A DNA stretch of 9,303 nt from Desulfobulbus sp. (GCA_028684915.1 JAQUEZ010000237.1:1-9303); one strand, 5' to 3'; counted from the stretch's first letter, positions 1 through 6,700 are shown. Notes: generated from the sequence alone by a model not told the origin. A program made the numbers and translations.

Positions 1-127
1 GGAAACCCGCACGTCCGGTTCGACGAGGGGGCGCTGATGCCACCAGGAAATCTTCTGATATGGAATAGCCGCGTGCGGCAAAACATAATCGTTGGTTCTT
101 GGTGCTCTCATCAGCGCTCTACTCTAC
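1..127 (+). mobile_element. Group II intron, 3' end (domain V half, domain VI, 3' splice site)
   Basis: The window opens inside a ribozyme. Bases 1-21 match the 3' half of a group II intron domain V: a GAAA tetraloop at 2-5, a two-base CG bulge at 12-13 and the closing strand TCCGGTTC at 14-21. After a three-base linker comes a long hairpin that fits domain VI: GCGCTGATG (31-39) pairs perfectly with CATCAGCGC (109-117), and CACCAGGAA (41-49) pairs with TTCTTGGTG (96-104) with one G-U. At its base, 25-30 can pair with 118-124 leaving A121 bulged. If A121 is the branch point, the intron ends in AC at 126-127, placing the A seven bases from the end as in known introns. The tip (50-95) contains a small hairpin GCCG/CGGC and makes this domain VI much longer than usual. 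The intron-encoded reverse transcriptase would lie left of the window. The pairing is seen directly; splice site and activity are inferred. Confidence 0.75.
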
Positions 128-187
128 CTCTTTAAACCTAGGCAAACGCTGTTGCCGTTTGTCGACAGGTTGTTTCTCTTCGCGGGT
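128..187 (-). pseudogene. 3' piece of an unrecognised gene cut by intron and IS21
   Basis: Read on the minus strand, these 20 codons continue in frame from the piece at 2804-2998 once the IS element and one CGGGT copy are removed. The encoded stretch is charged and basic (EEKQPVDKR, then QQRLPRFKE). The frame then enters the intron and stops at TAG 119-121 after two intron-encoded residues, so the original gene probably continued and was cut by the group II intron, which lies in the opposite orientation. I do not recognise the protein. The in-frame joining is direct evidence that this was coding; the function is unknown. Confidence 0.5.
183..187. repeat. Target site duplication, left copy (CGGGT)
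   Basis: CGGGT directly abuts the left IS end (TGTCAC at 188) and is repeated directly after the right IS end at 2799-2803. A 5-bp direct duplication is within the range known for IS21-family elements and shows that the element inserted as a unit, without later deletion at its ends. Confidence 0.85.
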
Positions 188-193
188 TGTCAC

Positions 194-237
194 TGACCGC
201 CCTAAAGGAGCCAGGGCTGATCGGTCTAATGGAGCCA
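194..237. repeat. IS21 left-end internal repeats (2 copies)
   Basis: Two 20-bp units lie at 194-213 and 218-237 (period 24), beginning TGACCG and TGATCG and both ending GGAGCCA. The second is identical to the right-end unit at 2698-2717 read on the opposite strand. They start six bases inside the IS end, the same offset as at the right end, and are likely binding sites for the transposase. Confidence 0.85.
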
Positions 238-250
238 CAAAAAGTGGCTC
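232..250. other. Hairpin in the IS left end, downstream of istB
   Basis: GAGCCAC (232-238) and GTGGCTC (244-250) form a perfect seven-base stem with a loop of five A on the plus strand. It uses the end of the second terminal repeat. On the plus strand it is followed by ATTTTCC, so it could weakly stop transcription entering from the left flank. On the istAB strand no T run follows, so it is not a typical intrinsic terminator for those genes. Confidence 0.5.
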
Positions 251-274
251 ATTTTCCTTGTTGGACGGGGTGAA

Positions 275-1057
275 TTATTCGTCGATTTTTGCTCTTTTTT
301 CGCTCCTTGTTTTTGTACCTTGGAGGCAGTTTTTTGGCGAGCGATAACTTTTGCCATCGAGAATGAGCCGGTAGGCGTTGTGCCTCAGTCGGTCAATGGT
401 GGCGGCACCGAGCAGTCGGTTGGGAAACGCATCCCCCCACTCGCTGAAATCAAGATTACTGGTAACAAGCGTGGCCGCACGTTCGTGACGCTCGGCAATC
501 AGGTCGTGCAGGTCTTCGTCCTGGGGCGCCCTCAGCGGCTTGAGTCCCAGGTCATCGATGATCAACAACGGCACCCTGATCAGGGCCTGGAAGCGGCGCT
601 CAAAGGTGCCCATGGCACGAGCTGCCTGCAAGCCGTTGAGCAGTTGTGTCTGGGTTGTAAACAGAACTTCATGTCCTTGGCGCACGGCGCAGTGACCGAG
701 CCCTTGAGCGAGATGGCTTTTACCCGTCCCGCAGGGTCCGGCGATGAGGAGGTTGGCTGGCTCTTCGATAAAGCGGCAGGTAGCCAACTCCTGGATAAAG
801 GCCCGATTGATGCCGGGATTAAAATCAAAATCAAACTGTTCGATGGTCTTTTGCGAACGGAATCCGGCGCGGCGGACGCGAAGGCTGAATTTTTTCTGCT
901 CTCTTCTGGCGATTTCGTCCTGGATGAGCAGAGCGAGAAACTCGGGATAGGCGAGCTTGGCCTCGATGGCCTGGCGGTTTCTGGCAGCCAGGGATTCAAG
1001 GATGCCGGAGAGTCGGAGTTGCTTGAGCAATGGGGTGAGTTCGGGCATGGGCTGCAT
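275..1057 (-). CDS. istB: IstB, ATP-binding transposition helper protein of IS21
   Basis: This AAA+ (DnaA-like) ATPase assists the IstA transposase in target choice and strand transfer. Counting from the start chosen here (260 aa), the Walker A loop is near residues 107-115 (GPCGTGKSH), Walker B near 164-169 (LLIIDD), a sensor-like TLVTSN near 196-201, and a conserved AATIDRL near 218-224. The N-terminal part (PLLKQLRLSGILESL) is the usual IstB helical domain. I chose the ATG at 1057 because AAAGGAG lies seven bases before it. An ATG five codons earlier (1072) overlaps the istA stop as ATGA but would place this ribosome site inside the gene. Length is normal for the family. Termination-reinitiation from istA is likely, which would keep the two proteins in proportion. 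Walker A has Cys at its third position, a mild variation. Confidence 0.95.
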   Translation of the reverse strand: MQPMPELTPLLKQLRLSGILESLAARNRQAIEAKLAYPEFLALLIQDEIARREQKKFSLRVRRAGFRSQKTIEQFDFDFNPGINRAFIQELATCRFIEEPANLLIAGPCGTGKSHLAQGLGHCAVRQGHEVLFTTQTQLLNGLQAARAMGTFERRFQALIRVPLLIIDDLGLKPLRAPQDEDLHDLIAERHERAATLVTSNLDFSEWGDAFPNRLLGAATIDRLRHNAYRLILDGKSYRSPKNCLQGTKTRSEKRAKIDE

Positions 1058-1068
1058 GGTCGCTCCTT

Positions 1069-2601
1069 TCATTGAATAAGATCGGTGGTGTTGCGCTGGA
1101 ATCGAGAGTTGCCGGTGTAGATGCCGGGAAGTGAAGAATCAGGAGTGTTCTCGATCTGTTCTTGATTATTTTCGAGGATAGTTTTGACAGTACGGTAGCG
1201 GGGCGAGTCAAAGAGCAATGCTCGGCTACAGGCCGCCTCGAGCCGCTGATTGCCATAACGATCCGCCAGCCGGACTACTCCTTGGGCTGCGCGGAGGTGA
1301 TCAAGCACCCGGTGGGAGAACAGCTGCCTGATCAGTTGCAGGCAGGCCGGTCCGATCGTTTCCGCCTGGGCCAGACACCATTGGGGATCGCGGAGCTTGT
1401 ACGCCAGGGCATCGGGGGGCATGTGGTCATCCAGGGTGGAGTGTCGACCGGCGCCTTGCAGTCGTGCATGCACCGCCACCATCTCGTGGTTGTGAAAAAC
1501 CTGAATGGTTGTGTCAGTGGCCTTGAGCCAGAGTGTTTGCCGGATGCGTTGAAAAGGCACGGAATAGAGGTTTTTCTCATAGGCGACATGGGCGTTGCCG
1601 TGCACCTTGACCTTGGTCCACACCGCCTCTTGGACCGGTACATCAGGCAAAGGCTGGAGCATTGCTTTTTCGGTTTCGTCAAAAAGCTCCAGCGGACGCC
1701 TGCGCGTGGTGCCATGGATGCGGATGCCGGCCTCATGCATAACCCATTGGGCCAACTGGCGGTTGGCATCGGTAAGATCGCGAAACTGCCGTAAGGGCAT
1801 AAAGGCCCGTTTGACATACTTGACCCCGGCCTCGACCCGTCCATTTTTCTGTGGATCGTACGGCGGACAGGGCGATATGCGAAAACCATAGCCCAGGGCC
1901 AGTTCTGCGTAGGAGCGCTGTACCTCGGGATCCTTGGCGCAGGCCCGGGTAATGGCGCATTTGGCGTTGTCGATGATCAGTTTTTCCGGTACCCCACCGA
2001 ACCATTCAAAGGCTCGCCGGTGGCAGGCCAGCCAGGTGGCGACCTTTTGATTGAAGACGATCTCGGCATACTGGTGCCGGGCGTAACACAGGGTCATGAT
2101 GAAAAACCAGGAAGATCGGATCTCACCGGTGTGGAGATCGATCAATTTGGGGCCAGAACCAAAATCGACCTGGGCAGCTTCACCCGGCGCAAAATCGAGA
2201 ATAACCGTGGCCTTGGCCTGATCGTTGGGCAGGGCCTGCACAAACCGCCGCACCGCAGAGTAACTGCCGGTGAAGCCGTGGTTGCGTACCAGGGCACGAT
2301 GAATGGTGGTGCCGTCGATCCCTTCGGCAACCCAGGCCTGGATCTGCGCCCGATAGGGAGCTACCGAAGAGCCGTTGCCTGCCTGTTGTGATCGTTGGGA
2401 AAAGACCTCGGCAAGCTCCGCCTCGCTGGGCAAAGGACGAGCCGGATCAAGCCAACCATGTTCAGTGGCCTGTTTGCGGATTTCGCCGGCTTTACGTCTT
2501 CCGACGACACCCGTCCGCGCAAGGTCGCGGTCTGACTCACCGGACCGCATGTGAAAAAGAATTTGTTGATACTGGAACATCTCGAACCTCCGATTGGCCA
2601 T
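1069..2601 (-). CDS. istA: IstA, DDE transposase of IS21
   Basis: This is the catalytic transposase of the element. With the start chosen here (510 aa) it has an N-terminal helix-turn-helix region (about 1-60, DNA binding to the terminal repeats), then an rve-type RNase H fold with the DDE residues visible as D146 in AQVDFG, D211 in LIIDNAK and E257 in KNGRVEAGVKYVK. A beta-strand-rich C-terminal domain of the Mu transposase type follows. The ATG at 2601 is preferred because GGAGGAG lies three to five bases before it; the same frame is open to an ATG at 2706, but those 35 extra codons run through the terminal repeats and lack homology-like character. It overlaps the first possible istB start by four bases. 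All three catalytic residues are present and no frameshift is seen, so it is probably functional. Confidence 0.95.
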   Translation of the reverse strand: MANRRFEMFQYQQILFHMRSGESDRDLARTGVVGRRKAGEIRKQATEHGWLDPARPLPSEAELAEVFSQRSQQAGNGSSVAPYRAQIQAWVAEGIDGTTIHRALVRNHGFTGSYSAVRRFVQALPNDQAKATVILDFAPGEAAQVDFGSGPKLIDLHTGEIRSSWFFIMTLCYARHQYAEIVFNQKVATWLACHRRAFEWFGGVPEKLIIDNAKCAITRACAKDPEVQRSYAELALGYGFRISPCPPYDPQKNGRVEAGVKYVKRAFMPLRQFRDLTDANRQLAQWVMHEAGIRIHGTTRRRPLELFDETEKAMLQPLPDVPVQEAVWTKVKVHGNAHVAYEKNLYSVPFQRIRQTLWLKATDTTIQVFHNHEMVAVHARLQGAGRHSTLDDHMPPDALAYKLRDPQWCLAQAETIGPACLQLIRQLFSHRVLDHLRAAQGVVRLADRYGNQRLEAACSRALLFDSPRYRTVKTILENNQEQIENTPDSSLPGIYTGNSRFQRNTTDLIQ

Positions 2602-2672
2602 GGGCTCCTCCATAAAAAAATGGAAAAGGTAGCCCAGTTGTCGAAAAGTCCAAGAAGGAAAAGAGGGGGAAG

Positions 2673-2792
2673 TGGCGCCATTAAGGCGATCACATCCTGG
2701 CTCCATTAGACCGATCAGGGGCTGGCCCCATTACACCGATCACGAGGTGGCTCCATTATGGCGATCATCAAATGGCTCCATAGGGGCGGTCA
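2673..2792. repeat. IS21 right-end internal repeats (5 copies, 25-bp period)
   Basis: Five 20-bp units start at 2673, 2698, 2723, 2748 and 2773, exactly 25 bp apart, each separated by five variable bases. On the minus strand the consensus is near TGATCGCCNTAATGGAGCCA. They lie upstream of istA, so besides binding transposase they could let IstA repress its own transcription. The outermost copy is six bases inside the IS end. Confidence 0.9.
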
Positions 2793-2798
2793 GTAACA

Positions 2799-2803
2799 CG
2801 GGT
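2799..2803. repeat. Target site duplication, right copy (CGGGT)
   Basis: This is the direct repeat of 183-187, lying immediately outside the right IS end (GTAACA at 2793-2798). Confidence 0.85.
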
Positions 2804-2998
2804 CGCGGCTTTCATACGCCGGGCTCGTTCCGTCACTTCTGGCATGTACTCAGCTCCGAGAGATTTGTTGCCCATCAGGCCGCGCCGGGGTGTTTTGAAA
2901 AGTGATTCTTTCATTTTATAAAAGGCTTTTTCGTTGAGATATTTGAGGCTGTAGATGACACCGTCCGGGTCTTTAGTGACCGTATGTACTCGAAAACA
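2804..2998 (-). pseudogene. 5' piece of the unrecognised gene interrupted by IS21
   Basis: On the minus strand this is open from just after a TAA (2999-3001) to the IS junction, giving 65 codons. It reads RVHTVTKDPDGVIYSLKYL, then NEKAFYKMKESLFKTPRR and AEYMPEVTERARRMKAA. With the IS removed it continues in frame into 128-187. The first ATG is at 2914, but the residues before it look equally protein-like (alternating acidic, aromatic and hydrophobic), so the gene is probably also truncated at its 5' side near 3000. No ribosome site is seen before the 2914 ATG. Read straight into the IS, the frame stops at 2768. I do not recognise the family. It could be a fragment of an older mobile element or phage gene. 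Confidence 0.5.
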
Positions 2999-3122
2999 TT
3001 ACAAATCAACCGTCTGTTTGATTATCTGTTTACAAGCAAGAGTTCCTCTCTGGATAGATTGTTGGCTGGTTGGCCCCTATCTACCCATAAGAACTCATGC
3101 TTTTTTGTTTGTTAAGCTGTTT
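2999..3122. other. Intergenic stretch downstream of the NRPS gene
   Basis: About 120 bases between the NRPS stop and the gene remnant. All minus-strand frames contain stops. A weak inverted repeat (GCTT ... AAGC around 3100-3118, with an A/T-rich loop) is present, but no convincing intrinsic terminator or RNA gene is visible. Confidence 0.4.
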
Positions 3123-6100
3123 TTACGCACCGTTTCGTGCAAGGAACCCTATATAAGTGGAAAAATCAGCAAATCGGGAATAGGTCATTAACTGTTCCGG
3201 CTTGATCTCGATGCCCAGTTTTTCCTCGACCAAACTGCACACGGTGAATGTCGTGAGGCTGTGACCACCCAAGGCAAAAAAGTCATCATCCATGGTGACG
3301 CTGCCTATGCCGAGAGCCTCCTGCCAGATTGTTGCCAGGACCTCGGCCTGGGCCGTTGCGGGAAGTTGCGGTTTTTTCTGCATGACCTCGGTGTCGTTCA
3401 ATGTAAGAGATCGTTCAAGCACCCCGACATCCACCTTGCCAGCCGGGGTGAGGGGAAAATGATCGACAAAACGGACCAGAGAAGGAATCGTGTGATGAGG
3501 CAGGCATTGCCGGAGATATTCCAGCACCTCATTCTCCTGGAGTTGATCGTTATCCTTCGGACGGATCCACGCCGCCAGCATGGTGCCCCGGCCCCGATAG
3601 TCGCCGCCGGCCACGACGGCATCGGCGACGCCGTCCATCTGGACGAGTTGGCGTACGATTTCGTCGAGTTCAATCCTGAATCCCCTGATCTTCACCTGGC
3701 GGTCGTTTCGGCCCAGGTATTGCAAAGATCCGTCGTCATTGAAAAAGACTAGATCACCGGTTCGATAGAAAATCCCAGGGCCGAATTCCGGGAGCGGTAC
3801 GTAACGTTCGGAGGTGAGGTCGTCGCGTTGCCAGTAGCCGCTGCCCACTCCGGGGCCGCCGATCAGGAGCTCGCCTTGCTCCCCCATTGGGACGATATGC
3901 AGGTCGGCGTCGACAACTATCAGTTGCACATTGTCAAACGGTCGACCGATACGCACCGTCGGCGTAGAGGTGTCGCGACGGGTAACCTCGTGATAGGTGA
4001 CGCATACCGACGTCTCCGTAGGACCGTAGATGTTCCAGACGTGGCTGCATCGATCGAGCAGGTGGCTTGCGAGTTCGCCGGTCAGGGCCTCGCCACCGGC
4101 GATGATGTGAAAATTATTCCTTCCCTGCCAGCCGGCATCCAGGAGTAACCGGTAGGTTGCCGGTGTGGCGTTCATAAAATTGATGTCGTAGGTGTCAATC
4201 AGGCGGACCAGCTCCCTGCCGTTGTACACACTTGCCGCCGGGGCCACCACCAGGCAACCGCCTTTGAGGGCAGTGATGTAGAGGTCGCACACGGACATGT
4301 CAAAGGCAATCGGAGCAACCCAGAGCACCCGATCATGCTGTTCGATAAACGGGTACTCTTTGACCACATAAGCATAATTCAACACATTACGGTGGCTGAG
4401 ACACACGCCTTTGGGCAGCCCTGTGGAGCCGGAGGTGTAAATCATGTAGAGCGGATCCTCCGGTCTGCTGTCGGCAACGATCCTTGTCGGCAGCCTGTTC
4501 CAGTCGAAGCCGTCGATATCCACAAGGCGTACCTCGGAAGTCTCGCAAAGTGCCCTGGTCGAATCCGTTACAATGCAGATCTTGGCTTGGGAATTCTCCA
4601 GGTAAAACCGGATACGGTCGGTCGGGTACGACGGATCGAGCGGAACATAGGCCGCCCCGGTTTTCATGATGCCCAGCAGAACAACCGGGAGATGCAGGGT
4701 ACGGGGCAGGAGCACCGCGACAAAATCGCCCCGGCCAACGCCCGCGTTGATCAGATATTCCGCAACTAGGTTGGCGCGTTGTTCATAGTGGCGATAGTCG
4801 AGTTGTTGCTGCGGGGCCTGGGGATCGATAATGGCGGGCACGTCGCTATGATGTCGCATCGCATCGCTGAGCAATGCATCGACGGTGAGATCCTGCGGAT
4901 AGGGCAGATCCGGGCCTCGGGTAACGGACAGCGTTGTAGCCTGGTCTTCCTTGAGTATCTTCAGGGTGGATTGCCGTCCGTCCAGAAAAGCGAGCGGAGT
5001 CACCGCCGGGTCAAGAAGGAACTGTTCTAGCAGTGCTTCTGCAGACAGGAGGTAGTGCCGTGCTTCGTCTGCAGAGAAGATATCCTTGCGGCATTGCAGG
5101 CGAAGGAGTTTGTCCTGGCCATCGTTCATATCCAGGAAATCCATTTCAACGAAGAGGTTCAGGGAAGAAAACGGCATCGGGTAGAAGGAACACTGCATTC
5201 CCTGGAGAATCGGCGCGGGACGAAACGGGATGTGATTGATGGCGATGCCGGAAAAGTTTGCTTCGGGACCAAACTTTTGGTGCAGAGCTGGGATAACGGA
5301 TCCGGTGGGGCAGGCCATATGCCGCAACAGCTGCCTGGCTGCCCGGTGACAATCAACAGCATTGTCCGCAAGCGATGTATGCAACGGCCAGTCAGCCTCT
5401 ATGGCCAGAACATTGGCAAAACTGCCGACAATGTCTTTCTGGCGCTTGCCTCTGCGGTTCAAAGAGACATACTGCAGGTGAAGGAGTCCATCCTCGGAGA
5501 GATGACGGAAGAGCGCGTGGGTAACCGCAAAGAGGAGCGATGTCAGCGAAAAACCGAGCCGTAGACATTGTTCTTGGAGTTGTCCGGCTCGCTTCACGGG
5601 GATGATACGCTCGAAGCTATGCGAGGCAAAGATGTGGTGTGGTGCCCGTACCTTAGGAAAGAGTGGTCGGGGCGTATTCACACTATAGTAGTCTAGCAAC
5701 CATTGCAGGTCGTGTTCGTATCGCTCCGATTGGAGGTATTCCTGCTGCTGTGTGCTCAGTTCAGTGTAGGAGACAGGCTCCGGGAGTTCTCGCTCGTGCG
5801 AATTGATACGGTATTCATAGCAGAGATTGATGTCGTTGAGTTGTTCGACTACAGCCCAGGCATCGGCGAGCAACTGGTGGCAGTTCAGACTGAGTCCGTG
5901 ATGATTGTGCCCAAGTCGAAACAAGGTAAATCGGCTTAGGGGGGTGTCGTGCAACTCTCGATACCCCAGTTGTTGCGTTCTTCGGCAGGCGTTCAATGCG
6001 ACCTCTCGAGGGGATGACTTCTCGGATAGATCGATGAATTGGACATCAATTGCGTCTGCATCCAGTGGATACAGCCCCACTTGTCCGCCAACCACCTGCA

Positions 6101-6302
6101 GTATGCAGCGAAGCTGTTCATGGCGGGCAAGCATTAGCCGGATTGCCTGCAGATACTGCCCTTCATCAAGCGGTCCCTGGATATCGTAGAACGCGCTGTT
6201 CTGGAAAGCGCCCATGTCGTTACCACAAAGCAGCTGTTCCCGATAGATGCCAAGTTGGGTCTGAGAGAGCGGCAGTGCTGGTATGGCTTCGCTTTTTTTC
6301 AT
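3123..6302 (-). CDS. Stand-alone nonribosomal peptide synthetase, one C-A-T module
   Basis: The 1059-residue protein has three domains. Condensation (about 8-440) starts with the C1-like PLSQTQLGIY. Its active-site motif is HQLLADAW at 142-149, in which the second, catalytic His of HHxxxDG is Gln (Q143) and the Gly is Ala. Adenylation (about 475-960) is complete: YTSGSTGLPKG (622-632), FDMSVCDLY (667-675), NIYGPTE (757-763), YRTGDL (846-851), GRNDRQVKIRGFRIELDEI (864-882) and the catalytic Lys in AGKVD (K956). The thiolation domain carries LGGHSL with phosphopantetheine Ser1015. My reading of the specificity pocket is D668 M669 C672 A712 I733 A735 I758 V766 C767 K956, hydrophobic and matching no code I know; it shares five positions with the phenylalanine code DAWTIAAICK. 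There is no thioesterase, reductase or second module. The ATG at 6302 has only a weak GAGAA ahead of it, so translation may depend on the gene upstream, 54 bases away. Because condensation looks inactive, the likely job is loading one amino acid on its carrier domain. Confidence 0.93.
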   Translation of the reverse strand: MKKSEAIPALPLSQTQLGIYREQLLCGNDMGAFQNSAFYDIQGPLDEGQYLQAIRLMLARHEQLRCILQVVGGQVGLYPLDADAIDVQFIDLSEKSSPREVALNACRRTQQLGYRELHDTPLSRFTLFRLGHNHHGLSLNCHQLLADAWAVVEQLNDINLCYEYRINSHERELPEPVSYTELSTQQQEYLQSERYEHDLQWLLDYYSVNTPRPLFPKVRAPHHIFASHSFERIIPVKRAGQLQEQCLRLGFSLTSLLFAVTHALFRHLSEDGLLHLQYVSLNRRGKRQKDIVGSFANVLAIEADWPLHTSLADNAVDCHRAARQLLRHMACPTGSVIPALHQKFGPEANFSGIAINHIPFRPAPILQGMQCSFYPMPFSSLNLFVEMDFLDMNDGQDKLLRLQCRKDIFSADEARHYLLSAEALLEQFLLDPAVTPLAFLDGRQSTLKILKEDQATTLSVTRGPDLPYPQDLTVDALLSDAMRHHSDVPAIIDPQAPQQQLDYRHYEQRANLVAEYLINAGVGRGDFVAVLLPRTLHLPVVLLGIMKTGAAYVPLDPSYPTDRIRFYLENSQAKICIVTDSTRALCETSEVRLVDIDGFDWNRLPTRIVADSRPEDPLYMIYTSGSTGLPKGVCLSHRNVLNYAYVVKEYPFIEQHDRVLWVAPIAFDMSVCDLYITALKGGCLVVAPAASVYNGRELVRLIDTYDINFMNATPATYRLLLDAGWQGRNNFHIIAGGEALTGELASHLLDRCSHVWNIYGPTETSVCVTYHEVTRRDTSTPTVRIGRPFDNVQLIVVDADLHIVPMGEQGELLIGGPGVGSGYWQRDDLTSERYVPLPEFGPGIFYRTGDLVFFNDDGSLQYLGRNDRQVKIRGFRIELDEIVRQLVQMDGVADAVVAGGDYRGRGTMLAAWIRPKDNDQLQENEVLEYLRQCLPHHTIPSLVRFVDHFPLTPAGKVDVGVLERSLTLNDTEVMQKKPQLPATAQAEVLATIWQEALGIGSVTMDDDFFALGGHSLTTFTVCSLVEEKLGIEIKPEQLMTYSRFADFSTYIGFLARNGA

Positions 6303-6356
6303 GTTTTCTCGCAGAAGGAGGTGTCGCTAAACAGGGGGACGGGCTTGGAGAAGGGG

Positions 6357-6545
6357 TTACGCATTCCCTTTTTCCTTGTTCGGAGGGCTCGGGTCGGCAG
6401 CGAGGACGAATAACAGGCCGACCAGGGGCGTAAACAACAGGCTGGCAAAGAAATATCCCCAAAAACCGAATTTATGTTTTCTTCCGAAAAAACCGATAAT
6501 CATGGAAAAAAACACCTCCAAAAATAAGATGAGCAATAGGTTCAT
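6357..6545 (-). CDS. Small two-helix inner-membrane protein (62 aa)
   Basis: The protein has two hydrophobic segments, about residues 2-19 (LLLILFLEVFFSMIIGFFG region) and 28-49 (GYFFASLLFTPLVGLLF region), separated by a basic loop GRKHKFG, and ends in a short polar tail rich in Pro, Lys and Glu. AAGGAG lies eight bases before the ATG. The start overlaps the stop of the 52-residue ORF upstream as ATGA, so the two are probably translated together. Small proteins with a GxxF..SLL..PLxGLL second helix are common in many bacteria and usually unnamed; I assign no function. It lies between the SPFH gene and the NRPS gene in one apparent operon. Confidence 0.8.
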   Translation of the reverse strand: MNLLLILFLEVFFSMIIGFFGRKHKFGFWGYFFASLLFTPLVGLLFVLAADPSPPNKEKGNA

Positions 6546-6700
6546 TTTTTCTCTCCTTGCGACGGATCAACCACTCTCTTCCGATACATGTGCGCAGTCA
6601 GTCTGTAAGTCTCGCCAATCTGCGGTGTGCCCGAACAGCAACCGGCCCAGACCGCATAGGCCGCCTCAGGGACGGTCGGGATTGAGGAGCAGTTGGTCAT
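6542..6700 (-). CDS. Short hypothetical ORF (52 aa) overlapping both neighbours
   Basis: An ATG at 6700 opens a 52-codon frame ending at TGA 6542-6544. It begins MTNCSSIPTVPEAAYAVW, has a CC pair (CCSGTPQIGE) and a basic C-terminus (HMYRKRVV). It shares ATGA with the start of the 62-residue membrane protein and overlaps the shifted end of the SPFH gene by about 35 bases. The ribosome site for the downstream ATG lies inside its last codons. Three Cys (residues 4, 21, 22) might bind metal or form disulfides. No signal peptide or membrane helix is visible. The start-stop coupling supports it as a real gene; a weak ribosome site (GAAAGA) and small size argue for caution. Family not recognised. 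Confidence 0.5.
   Translation of the reverse strand: MTNCSSIPTVPEAAYAVWAGCCSGTPQIGETYRLTAHMYRKRVVDPSQGEKK

Larger units (their letters stand above)
188..2798 (-). mobile_element. Complete IS21-family insertion sequence (2611 bp)
   Basis: The element carries istA and istB in the usual order with a four-base overlap between the istA stop and the first possible istB start. Its ends are imperfect inverted repeats: the outer 26 bases match at 22 positions, both beginning TGT and continuing ACTGACCGCCC. Inside the ends lie 20-bp repeats of the form TGATCGGTCTAATGGAGCCA, two at the left and five at the right, which are the expected transposase-binding repeats of this family. A 5-bp duplication CGGGT flanks it. 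Both genes are intact, so the element may still be mobile. It sits inside an unrecognised minus-strand reading frame and is oriented with that frame. Confidence 0.93.

Noticed and set aside
143..161. Inverted repeat CAAACG/CGTTTG as an attC site or terminator next to the intron
   Set aside because: It lies within codons of the interrupted reading frame, has only a six-base stem with no T run, and is on the 3' side of the intron; chance is the simpler explanation.
320..1075. 251-codon plus-strand ORF
   Set aside because: It lies antisense to istB, which has clear motifs, and its translation shows no domain-like pattern. It is a shadow of istB codon usage.
1162..1794. 210-codon plus-strand ORF
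   Set aside because: It is antisense to istA inside the catalytic domain; the real strand carries the DDE motif.
2602..2706. N-terminal 35-residue extension of IstA from the ATG at 2706
   Set aside because: It runs through a terminal repeat and has no ribosome site, while the ATG at 2601 has GGAGGAG immediately upstream.
2673..2792. CRISPR-like regular repeats
   Set aside because: The 20-bp units are separated by only five bases, are imperfect and match the IS21 left-end repeats, so they are transposase sites and not an array.
3095..3125. Intrinsic terminator after the NRPS gene
   Set aside because: Only a four-base stem with an A/T-rich loop is visible; this is too weak to call.
5055..5564. 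169-codon plus-strand ORF
   Set aside because: It is antisense to the NRPS condensation domain and has no recognisable features or ribosome site.
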